Positions 1 through 6,372 of a stretch of 9,959 nt of DNA are shown piece by piece. The stretch is from assembly GCA_023228645.1 (NCBI GenBank), contig JALOAT010000086.1:1-9959 (forward strand). The letters run 5' to 3'. The notes beneath the pieces were generated by a model. The model was not told where the DNA came from. It searched no databases and was given only the letters and a program-made list of their open reading frames with translations. Each line of letters starts with the position of its first letter. Positions within the stretch are counted from its first letter, which is position 1. The position numbers and the translations under genes are program-made. The DNA comes from Gammaproteobacteria bacterium (lineage in GTDB: Bacteria; Pseudomonadota; Gammaproteobacteria; Thiohalomonadales; Thiohalomonadaceae).

Positions 1-1
1 C

Positions 2-142
2 TTCGCGGACGTGTGCGCCGACGTGAAACTGCCCGTGACGGAACAGGTCGCCGCCCAGTGCCTGTCCCTGCCCATCTACCCCGAGCTCAGCAACGCCCAG
101 GTAGACGAAGTCCTCGCGGTCATCGCCAAGGCGATCAAATAG
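2..142 (+). CDS. DegT/DnrJ/EryC1/StrS-family sugar aminotransferase, C-terminal end only
   Basis: This is the last 46 codons of a gene that begins left of the window; the reading frame is open from base 2 to a TAG stop at 140-142. The tail carries the segment LSLPIYPELSNAQVDEVL, the typical C-terminal signature of PLP-dependent nucleotide-sugar aminotransferases (the LPIYPEL..EQ..V pattern seen in WbpE/WlbC-like and PseC-like enzymes). These enzymes transfer an amino group from glutamate to a keto sugar nucleotide in the cytoplasm. The catalytic lysine and PLP-binding residues lie outside the window, so activity cannot be judged here. The next gene, 112 bp downstream on the same strand, is lpxB. 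That neighbour makes GnnB (transamination of UDP-3-keto-GlcNAc for amide-rich lipid A) an attractive candidate, but an O-antigen or other sugar aminotransferase is equally possible from this tail alone. The family call is fairly sure; the substrate is not. Confidence 0.82.
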   Translation, partial: FADVCADVKLPVTEQVAAQCLSLPIYPELSNAQVDEVLAVIAKAIK

Positions 143-157
143 CTACTCCGGGATAAA

Positions 158-247
158 CGCGGAGGTCGCGGAGGCGCGGAGATCGCGGAGGACGAGAATG
201 CCCATGGTGTTTTCTCCGCGTCCTCCGCGCCCTCTGCGTTCTCCGCG
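158..247. repeat. Imperfect palindrome of CGCGGAG / CTCCGCG units
   Basis: The left arm has four copies of CGCGGAG (158-164, 167-173, 175-181, 184-190), spaced 8-9 bp apart. The right arm has the complementary CTCCGCG at 214-220, 223-229 and 241-247, plus one variant, CTCTGCG, at 232-238. The arms face each other across about 23 bp, so transcripts could fold into a long imperfect hairpin between the aminotransferase gene and lpxB. There is no T-run after it, so it does not look like a classical intrinsic terminator. Similar GC-rich 'ctccgcg' strings occur scattered between genes in many proteobacterial genomes, so this is probably one copy of a dispersed intergenic repeat. A role in transcript stability or attenuation is only an inference. 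Confidence 0.75.
187..192 (+). promoter_or_regulatory. Shine-Dalgarno-like GGAGGA made by the repeat, upstream of an alternative lpxB start
   Basis: GGAGGA lies 5 bases before an ATG at 198 that is in frame with lpxB; a second in-frame ATG follows at 204. It is part of the left arm of the 158-247 palindrome. Using this start would add 19 residues rich in Pro and Arg, encoded by the repeat itself, to LpxB. The family-consistent start at 255 has no clear Shine-Dalgarno sequence. The site therefore affects which start is annotated and could be genuinely used, but it may also be a by-product of the repeat. Confidence 0.45.
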
Positions 248-254
248 TCGAACC

Positions 255-1403
255 ATGACGACGAAGAACATCATGATCATCGCCGGTGAGGCCTCCGGCG
301 ACGCGCGTGCGGCGGGGTTGGTGCGGGCGGTGAAGCGCCAGGATCCGTCAGTGCGCTTCTTCGGCATCGGCGGCGATCACCTGCGCGCAGAAGGCGTGGA
401 GACGATGGTGGATTCGCGCGTCATGGCCGTGGTGGGCCTGTTCGAGGTGCTGGCGCACTTCAGAACCATCTACGGTGCCTTGCAGCTCATGCGCCGCAAG
501 CTGCGCGAGGAACGGCCCGATCTGCTCATCCTGGTCGACTATCCCGATTTCAATCTGCGTCTGGCGAAGACGGCGAAGGCGCTCGGCATCAAGGTGCTGT
601 ACTACATCAGCCCGCAAGTGTGGGCTTGGCGCCAGAAACGCGTGTACACCATCAAGGGACGCATCGACCACATGGCCGTGGTGTTTCCCTTCGAGGTGCC
701 GTTCTACGAAAAGGCCGGCGTACCGGTCACCTTCGTCGGCCATCCGCTGGTGGAGGAAGTACCGCACGGCCTGGAGCGCGAAACGGCGTGCCGCCAGCTC
801 GGGCTCGATCCCGCACGCAAGGTGCTGGGGCTGTTCCCGGGCAGCCGCCGCAGCGAGATCACGCGCCTGCTGCCGGTGCTGCTCGACGCCGCCGCGAAGC
901 TGCACCGCGACCACCCGGATCTGCAATTCGTGCTGCCACGCGCCTCCACCCTGTCGGAGGCCGATTTCGCCCCCTATTTCGCGGGCCGCGACCTGCCCGT
1001 GACTCAGGTGGAGGGGCGCGCCTACGAGGTGATGGCCGCCTGTGATGCCATCGTCAGTGCCTCGGGTACGGCCACCCTGGAAATCGCCCTCATGCAGGTG
1101 CCGCTGGTGGTGATCTACCGTATCGCACCGCTCAGTTATCGGATCATGCGCCGGCTCGTCCGCGTGGATCACATCGGCCTGTGCAACATCGTGGCGGGCG
1201 AGCGCATCGCCCCGGAACTGATCCAGGACGCCGCGACGCCCGATAACGTCGCTGCCGAGGCGGAGGCCCTGCTGTTCGACGAGGCGCGCAATCGCGCCAC
1301 GCGCGAGCGGCTGGCGGTGATGCGGCAACGGCTTGGCGCCAGCGGGGATTCCGCCGGCGTGGGTGCCCTCGCGCTGGCAATACTCCACTCACCGGCAAGC
1401 TGA
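255..1403 (+). CDS. lpxB: Lipid-A-disaccharide synthase
   Basis: LpxB is a family GT19 glycosyltransferase. It joins UDP-2,3-diacylglucosamine and lipid X to form the tetraacyl disaccharide of lipid A, with release of UDP, at the inner face of the cytoplasmic membrane. Starting at ATG 255 the protein is 382 residues, the usual family length. Visible motifs are GEASGD (11-16), GIGGDHLRAEG (37-47), VDYPDFN (94-100, with the conserved Asp at 98), YISPQVWAWRQKR (117-129), FPFEVPFY (144-151), VGHPLVE (161-167), FPGSRRSEI (194-202) and SGTATLEIAL (270-279). Together these identify the family clearly and no key block is missing. An in-frame ATG at 198, with a better ribosome-binding site, would add 19 Pro/Arg-rich residues encoded by the intergenic repeat. 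I chose 255 because the homologous N-terminus begins just before the IIAGEASGD strand. The gene is not followed by the common rnhB/dnaE neighbours but by nhaD, 71 bp downstream. Confidence 0.96.
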   Translation: MTTKNIMIIAGEASGDARAAGLVRAVKRQDPSVRFFGIGGDHLRAEGVETMVDSRVMAVVGLFEVLAHFRTIYGALQLMRRKLREERPDLLILVDYPDFNLRLAKTAKALGIKVLYYISPQVWAWRQKRVYTIKGRIDHMAVVFPFEVPFYEKAGVPVTFVGHPLVEEVPHGLERETACRQLGLDPARKVLGLFPGSRRSEITRLLPVLLDAAAKLHRDHPDLQFVLPRASTLSEADFAPYFAGRDLPVTQVEGRAYEVMAACDAIVSASGTATLEIALMQVPLVVIYRIAPLSYRIMRRLVRVDHIGLCNIVAGERIAPELIQDAATPDNVAAEAEALLFDEARNRATRERLAVMRQRLGASGDSAGVGALALAILHSPAS

Positions 1404-1409
1404 TCGGTT

Positions 1410-1453
1410 TTTGATGCCAAATACCCTCATGTTTGGCATGCTAGCGCATCAAA
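1410..1453 (+). promoter_or_regulatory. Two overlapping inverted repeats in the nhaD leader
   Basis: The 71-bp gap between lpxB and nhaD is AT-richer than its surroundings and contains two 8-bp stems that share bases. Stem A pairs ATGCCAAA (1414-1421) with TTTGGCAT (1432-1439) around a 10-base loop. Stem B pairs TTTGATGC (1410-1417) with GCATCAAA (1446-1453). Bases 1414-1417 are in both stems, so only one can form at a time. Stem A could also be a dyad operator. A TTGATG hexamer at 1411-1416 resembles a -35 box, but no convincing -10 follows at 17 bp, so I do not call a promoter. A good Shine-Dalgarno sequence, GAGGAG at 1462-1467, follows 7 bases before the nhaD ATG. Function is inferred only. 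Confidence 0.4.
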
Positions 1454-1474
1454 TTTCCACTGAGGAGAAGAACA

Positions 1475-2914
1475 ATGTCATTGATTGGCCGGCTGCTTTC
1501 TGCCGCCGCTATTGCGCTGCTTCCGTCTGCTGCCTGGGCCAGCAACGGCGGTTCAGCCATCGATTTCACCACCAGTGCGTTTGGCATTGCGGCCGTGGTG
1601 ATTTTCGTCCTCGCCTACGCGGCCGTGATCGCCGAGGAATTCCTGCACCTGCGCAAGTCCAAGCCGGTCATGATTGCTGCGGGGGTCATCTGGATCCTGG
1701 TGGCCATTGCCTATGCCACACACGGCGACATGGAGACGGCCGGCAACGCGGTACGACATAACATCCTGGAATATGCCGAGCTATTCCTGTTCCTGCTGGC
1801 GGCCATGACCTACATCAACACCATGAGCGAGCGCAACGTGTTCGAAGCGCTGCGCGCCTGGCTGGTCTCCCGCGGCTTCACCCTGCGCACCATCTTCTGG
1901 CTCACCGGCCTGCTCGCCTTCTTCATCTCACCGGTGGCCGACAACCTCACCACTGCCCTGCTGATGGCCGCCGTGGTGCTGGCCGTGGGCGGCAGCAACA
2001 CCACTTTCGTGATCGTGGCCTGCATCAACATCGTGGTCGCCGCCAACGCCGGCGGTGCCTTCAGTCCCTTCGGCGATATCACCACGCTGATGGTGTGGCA
2101 GAAGGGCATCGTGCAATTCCAAGAGTTCTTTGCCCTGTTCATCCCCTCCCTGGTGAACTGGCTGGTGCCCGCCCTGTTCATGTCCTTCGCGGTACCCAAG
2201 GCGCGGCCCGAACCGCTGCGCGAGGAAGTCCGCGTCAAGTACGGCGGTTTCGTCGTCATCGGCCTGTTCGGCCTCACCCTGGTGCTGGCCGTATCGGGTC
2301 ACAATTACCTGCATCTGCCGCCGGTGCTCGGCATGATGACCGGTCTGGGCCTGCTCAAGATCTATGGCTATTTCATTCGTCGCCATGAACTCTATGAGCC
2401 CAACGGCTCCATCAAGGGCCCCGAGCAACTGGAGCTCGGCGAACTTGCGCCGTTGGTGAAGCCGCGCTTCAAGACCTTCGACGTATTCATCAGCATGAAG
2501 CGTGCAGAATGGGACACGCTGATGTTCTTCTACGGCGTGGTGCTGTGCGTGGGCGGTCTCGGCACCCTGGGCTACCTGGCGCTGGTCTCGGAAGCCATGT
2601 ACCTCGGCCTCGGCGCCACTACGGCCAATATCCTGGTGGGCATCATCTCGGCGGTGGTGGACAACATCCCGGTGATGTTCGCCGTGCTCACCATGAACCC
2701 GGATATGTCCCACGGCCAGTGGCTGCTGGTCACCCTGACTGCGGGCGTGGGCGGTTCCCTGCTGTCCATCGGTTCGGCGGCGGGCGTAGCCCTCATGGGC
2801 CAGGCGCGCGGCATTTACACCTTCTTCGCGCACCTGAAGTGGAGCTGGGCCATTGCGCTTGGCTACGCCGCGAGCATCTGGGTGCATTTCCTCATCAATG
2901 CCAACACGATGTAA
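1475..2914 (+). CDS. nhaD: NhaD-type Na+/H+ antiporter
   Basis: This 479-residue polytopic inner-membrane protein belongs to the NhaD family (ion transporter superfamily), which exports Na+ or Li+ in exchange for protons and supports growth at high salt and alkaline pH. Its length matches characterised NhaD proteins of about 480 residues. The N-terminus (1-22) looks like a signal segment ending in AWA, then NGGSAIDFTTSAFG, which is typical of this family. Two symmetry-related half-sites are visible: SPVADNLTT (152-160) in the first half and SAVVDNIPV (392-400) in the second. The flanking signatures NAGGAFSPFGDITT (191-204) and GGSLLSIGSAAGVALMG (426-442) are also present. A charged, probably non-membrane stretch lies around 302-345. 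The start has a well-placed GAGGAG. A strong terminator follows, so it is the last gene of the + strand unit, possibly with its own leader control upstream. Confidence 0.95.
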   Translation: MSLIGRLLSAAAIALLPSAAWASNGGSAIDFTTSAFGIAAVVIFVLAYAAVIAEEFLHLRKSKPVMIAAGVIWILVAIAYATHGDMETAGNAVRHNILEYAELFLFLLAAMTYINTMSERNVFEALRAWLVSRGFTLRTIFWLTGLLAFFISPVADNLTTALLMAAVVLAVGGSNTTFVIVACINIVVAANAGGAFSPFGDITTLMVWQKGIVQFQEFFALFIPSLVNWLVPALFMSFAVPKARPEPLREEVRVKYGGFVVIGLFGLTLVLAVSGHNYLHLPPVLGMMTGLGLLKIYGYFIRRHELYEPNGSIKGPEQLELGELAPLVKPRFKTFDVFISMKRAEWDTLMFFYGVVLCVGGLGTLGYLALVSEAMYLGLGATTANILVGIISAVVDNIPVMFAVLTMNPDMSHGQWLLVTLTAGVGGSLLSIGSAAGVALMGQARGIYTFFAHLKWSWAIALGYAASIWVHFLINANTM

Positions 2915-2949
2915 TCGCTGCGCGCTCCCGCCGGCGTTTCATCCACGAC

Positions 2950-2983
2950 AGGGCTCCTGCCTCCGGGCAGGGGCCCTTTTTTT
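2950..2983 (+). terminator. Rho-independent terminator after nhaD
   Basis: A 12-bp stem pairs 2950-2961 (AGGGCTCCTGCC) with 2966-2977 (GGCAGGGGCCCT) around the tetraloop TCCG, with one G-U pair. It runs directly into seven T residues (2977-2983). It lies 36 bp after the nhaD stop. No A-run precedes the stem, so it should work only for + strand transcripts and not for the convergent gene ending at 3124. Confidence 0.93.
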
Positions 2984-3006
2984 ATTGGCCTTCGGGGGAA
3001 GTCACG

Positions 3007-3088
3007 AGCTTCGCAACGGTGCGGGTCATTGGCGCATAGGCAGCCACGTGACAGCACGGGCTGGGGAATGGCGCGTAGCTTCGCAACG
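3007..3088. repeat. 12-bp direct repeat in the convergent intergenic gap
   Basis: AGCTTCGCAACG occurs at 3007-3018 and again at 3077-3088, 70 bp apart. Looser similarity (ATTGGCGCATAG near 3028-3039, ATGGCGCGTAG near 3068-3078) suggests a degenerate duplication of a short segment. The gap between the nhaD terminator and the end of the GGDEF-EAL gene otherwise shows no ORF of note, and I see no intrinsic terminator for the - strand gene. Confidence 0.5.
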
Positions 3089-3123
3089 TGATCTACTCCA
3101 TTCGTCGAAGCGGCCACAGGGAG

Positions 3124-6100
3124 TCAGGCGATGTTGTCGGCCTTGTCGGCGGTTTCGCCAAGCAGTTGTTGCGCAAATTCCTTGGCCGGCACCGGCCGCC
3201 CGAACAGCCAGCCCTGCGCCAGCTTGCAACCGTGGGCGAGCAGGAAATCCCGTTGAGCCTCGGTCTCCACGCCTTCCGCCGTCACGCGCAACTGGAGGTT
3301 TTCGGCCAACGCGATCACTGCACGCACAATGGCGGCGTCGTTGGCGTCGGTGGCGATGTCGTGCACGAACGACTTGTCCACTTTAAGGTTGTCGAGTGGA
3401 AACCTTTTGAGATAACCAAGCGAGGAATAGCCCGTACCGAAATCGTCGATGGCGAGTTCCACGCCCAAAGCCTGCAGCCCATCGAGGGTGGCCGTGGCCC
3501 GCTCCGGTTCTTTCATCAACTGGCTTTCGGTTATCTCCAGTTCCAGGCAACCTGACTCGATGCCTGTCTCCTGCAATATCTTCTGCACCGTGCTGACCAG
3601 GTCTCCACGCTGCACCTGCACACCGGAAATGTTCACGGAAACGCGCTTGAGCCCGAGCCCCTGATTCCGCCAGCTGACGAACTGCTGACAGGCCTCCCGG
3701 AGCACCCATTCGCCGATGGGGACGATGAGCCCGGTATCCTCGGCCAGCGGGATAAAGCGGTCGGGAGCGACCAGACCGTATTCCGGATGGCGCCAGCGCA
3801 ACAGGGTCTCGGCGCCGACGATGCGTCCCGAGGTCATGTCCACCAGCGGCTGGTAGAACACACAAATCTCGTTGCGATGGAGTGCATGACGGAGTCCGAC
3901 TTCGAGATGGAAACGCTCTTCCGCACTGGCGCTCAGTTCGGTGGTGTAGAAGCGGAAGGTATTGCGTCCTTCCTCTTTCGAGAGATACATGGCGGCATCG
4001 GCATTCTTCAGCAGTGTGGCCATGTCGTTGCCGTCCTGCGGGAACATGGCGATACCGATGCTCGCGCCCAGATGCAGCTCGTTGTCCGCCACAACAAACG
4101 GCTCCTTGAACACATCCAGGAGCTTCTGCGCAACCGTCGTCGCTCCGCTTGCGTCCTCGACACCATCCAGGGTCATCACGAATTCGTCGCCACCCAGGCG
4201 CGCCACCGTATCGCATTCACGCAGGTGCTCGCGCATACGCCAGGCCACCATCTGCAGCAACTGATCGCCCACCGGGTGCCCCAAGGTGTCGTTCACGTTC
4301 TTGAAGCGATCGAGATCCAGGTAGAGCACCGCCACATGGGTCTGGTTGCGCCGGGCGTGTTCGATGGCATGACTCAGACGTGCCGAGAACAACAGGCGAT
4401 TGGGCAGATCGGTGAGCGGGTCGTGGTGCGCCAGATGATTGAGCTGCTCCTGCGACTGCTTGATGGCTGAGATGTCGGAGAATACCCCGACGTAGTTCAT
4501 CACGCGGCTATTGGGGTCGCGCACGACGCTGATGGTCATCCATTCCGGATGGATCTCGCCCGACTTGCGACGGTTCCAGATTTCGCCTTGCCAGCGTCCG
4601 TTGCGCACGATGTCCTTCCACATGGCGCCGAAGAACGCCTCATCGTGACGTCCGGACCCCAGAATACTCGGCGTCTGTCCGATGGCTTCTTCAGGCTCGA
4701 AACCGGTGATCTCCGTGAAGGCCTTGTTGACGGCGATGATGACTTTGCGGTCATCGGTGATCATCACACCTTCCGCCGTGCTCTCGAATACCACGGCGGA
4801 TTGGCGCAACTGCTCTTCGGCCTGACGGCGCTCGGTGACGTCCCAGAAGATACCCAGGATGCCGACCACCTTGCCGTGCGCATCGAGGAGAGGCTTTTTA
4901 ACCGTGTGGATGAAACGCTCTTCACCGTCGAAGCAGTAGCGTTCCTCACGTTCCACGATGTGTCCGGTGTCCAACACGCGCTGGTCGCTTTCGCGGTACT
5001 CCGCCGCTAGATTCGCCGGGAACAGGTCTTCGTCGGTCTTTCCAATAGCATCTTCGGCCCTGATGCCGAGGTCTTCCGCCATGCGTTGGTTGACGGATAC
5101 ATAGACCAACTCCCTGTCCTTGTAGAAAATGCGTTGCGGGAGGTTCTCAAACAGGTTGCGGTACTTGTCTTCACTCTCGACCATGGCCTGCTGACGTTGC
5201 GCGATGGTCTCAGCCATGGTGTTGAAGGTAAGCGCCAGACGGCCCAGTTCATCATCGCTGTACACCTCCACCCGCCGCCCGGATTCACCGCGCCCGAAGG
5301 CCTCCACACTGGCGAGCAGCCGGTCCACGGGCTCGCTGATAAGCTTGCGTGCGATATAGGCGCCGGTCGGAATGATGACGGCGGCGGACAATAGCAGGAT
5401 GATCAGCATGACCCGCTGCGTGCGCCCGATCTCCTGCTGCAGGACTTCGAGCGGTATGCCGCCCACGATGACGGCGTGCTGGCCATCCACCAGGGGCACG
5501 CCCGCTGCGGAGAGAAAGTAATCATCATGTTCCAGGTGTCCATGGATGCCGGATCCCAATCCGTCAAGCTGGGTAAAGGCCTCGAATTGCAGCCCACTCG
5601 CCCCGCGCAGGCCACCGATGCGCTGGCCATCCTGGAAAACCAGCGCCACGTCGATACCACTGCGCCGGGTCACCTCGGCAATGTAGCCCTCGTGGACGAA
5701 TTGGGTGCCCACCAGGAAGCCCACCAGCTCCGTGGATCCGTCCGGAAATTCGCGCAGCACCGGGGCCGTCACTTCGATAACGAAACCGGTGCGGCAACGC
5801 CGGTATACTGGCGCATGAGCGCGCTCTTGCCCGGGCGCCCGGTTCAAGGGCACTGTTTCGGGCAGGTTCGCCGCGGACCACTGCGCGCCCAGTGCGCTGG
5901 CCACCACCGCAGGCGCGCCGTGCTCGTAGGTGACATAGCCCGAGAGCGGCGGCTCCTGCTCGCGATGGAAGGCGACGAGCATGCCACTGCCGTCGTAGGC
6001 GACCAGTTGTCCGATGCCGCCGGTATGAGCCTGATTGGCCAACTCCTGTGCGAGGGCCTGCTTCTCCACGTCGTAAATCAGTCCCTCGTAAGTCTCCGGG

Positions 6101-6360
6101 CGTGCGTAGCGGTGAATCATGTTGATCGACGACACCACAGCGGCGCGCTTGGCGAGGGTCTCCACGGTGCGGGTGAGCTTGGCCTCGCGCTGTTCAATCT
6201 GCAGGCCGATTTCGCGGAACAATTCGGTGAAACGCTGGTGGGATTCTTTCTCGTGGAACTCGCGAATCAGCTGATGAAATGCGAGCCCCACCAGCACCAG
6301 GACCAGGGAAACACTCGCCAGGAGCAGCAAAATGAGTTTGCGCTTGATGGTGAAAGTCAT
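3124..6360 (-). CDS. Membrane sensor GGDEF-EAL protein (CACHE-like, HAMP, PAS, PAS)
   Basis: This 1078-residue protein is predicted to make and/or degrade cyclic di-GMP in response to a periplasmic signal. In order: TM1 (about 9-29); a periplasmic region (about 31-315) long enough for a double CACHE-type sensor; TM2 (about 317-336); HAMP (about 336-390); PAS 1 (about 397-512) and PAS 2 (about 520-636); GGDEF domain (about 637-805); EAL domain (about 815-1068). The cyclase signature GGDEF is intact (723-727), and the inhibitory I-site RECD (714-717) sits the canonical five residues before it. The EAL signature is ETL (851-853), keeping the metal-binding Glu. The other phosphodiesterase residues look present: N910 (VSVNIS), E942 (LEITES), DDFGTG (972-977), K993 (LKVD), E1029 (TAEGVET) and Q1049. 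Both activities are therefore plausible. The gene starts 12 bp after the binding-protein gene stop, with only a weak ribosome-binding site, which suggests an operon with translational coupling. That neighbour may be its ligand receptor. Confidence 0.95.
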   Translation of the reverse strand: MTFTIKRKLILLLLASVSLVLVLVGLAFHQLIREFHEKESHQRFTELFREIGLQIEQREAKLTRTVETLAKRAAVVSSINMIHRYARPETYEGLIYDVEKQALAQELANQAHTGGIGQLVAYDGSGMLVAFHREQEPPLSGYVTYEHGAPAVVASALGAQWSAANLPETVPLNRAPGQERAHAPVYRRCRTGFVIEVTAPVLREFPDGSTELVGFLVGTQFVHEGYIAEVTRRSGIDVALVFQDGQRIGGLRGASGLQFEAFTQLDGLGSGIHGHLEHDDYFLSAAGVPLVDGQHAVIVGGIPLEVLQQEIGRTQRVMLIILLLSAAVIIPTGAYIARKLISEPVDRLLASVEAFGRGESGRRVEVYSDDELGRLALTFNTMAETIAQRQQAMVESEDKYRNLFENLPQRIFYKDRELVYVSVNQRMAEDLGIRAEDAIGKTDEDLFPANLAAEYRESDQRVLDTGHIVEREERYCFDGEERFIHTVKKPLLDAHGKVVGILGIFWDVTERRQAEEQLRQSAVVFESTAEGVMITDDRKVIIAVNKAFTEITGFEPEEAIGQTPSILGSGRHDEAFFGAMWKDIVRNGRWQGEIWNRRKSGEIHPEWMTISVVRDPNSRVMNYVGVFSDISAIKQSQEQLNHLAHHDPLTDLPNRLLFSARLSHAIEHARRNQTHVAVLYLDLDRFKNVNDTLGHPVGDQLLQMVAWRMREHLRECDTVARLGGDEFVMTLDGVEDASGATTVAQKLLDVFKEPFVVADNELHLGASIGIAMFPQDGNDMATLLKNADAAMYLSKEEGRNTFRFYTTELSASAEERFHLEVGLRHALHRNEICVFYQPLVDMTSGRIVGAETLLRWRHPEYGLVAPDRFIPLAEDTGLIVPIGEWVLREACQQFVSWRNQGLGLKRVSVNISGVQVQRGDLVSTVQKILQETGIESGCLELEITESQLMKEPERATATLDGLQALGVELAIDDFGTGYSSLGYLKRFPLDNLKVDKSFVHDIATDANDAAIVRAVIALAENLQLRVTAEGVETEAQRDFLLAHGCKLAQGWLFGRPVPAKEFAQQLLGETADKADNIA

Positions 6361-6372
6361 GAGGCGGACGGC

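Noticed and set aside
198..254. Nineteen-residue N-terminal extension of LpxB
   Set aside because: Not used as the primary start because the extension is encoded by the intergenic repeat and the protein from 255 has the normal family length; kept as a finding because of the strong ribosome-binding-site match.
348..1388. A 346-codon - strand frame opposite lpxB
   Set aside because: It is antisense to a gene with full family motifs, is rich in His/Gln/Arg as mirror frames are, and shows no domain or plausible start context.
1928..2887. A 319-codon - strand frame opposite nhaD
   Set aside because: It is a mirror frame of hydrophobic membrane-protein codons, giving a His/Gln/Asp/Glu-rich product without any recognisable domain.
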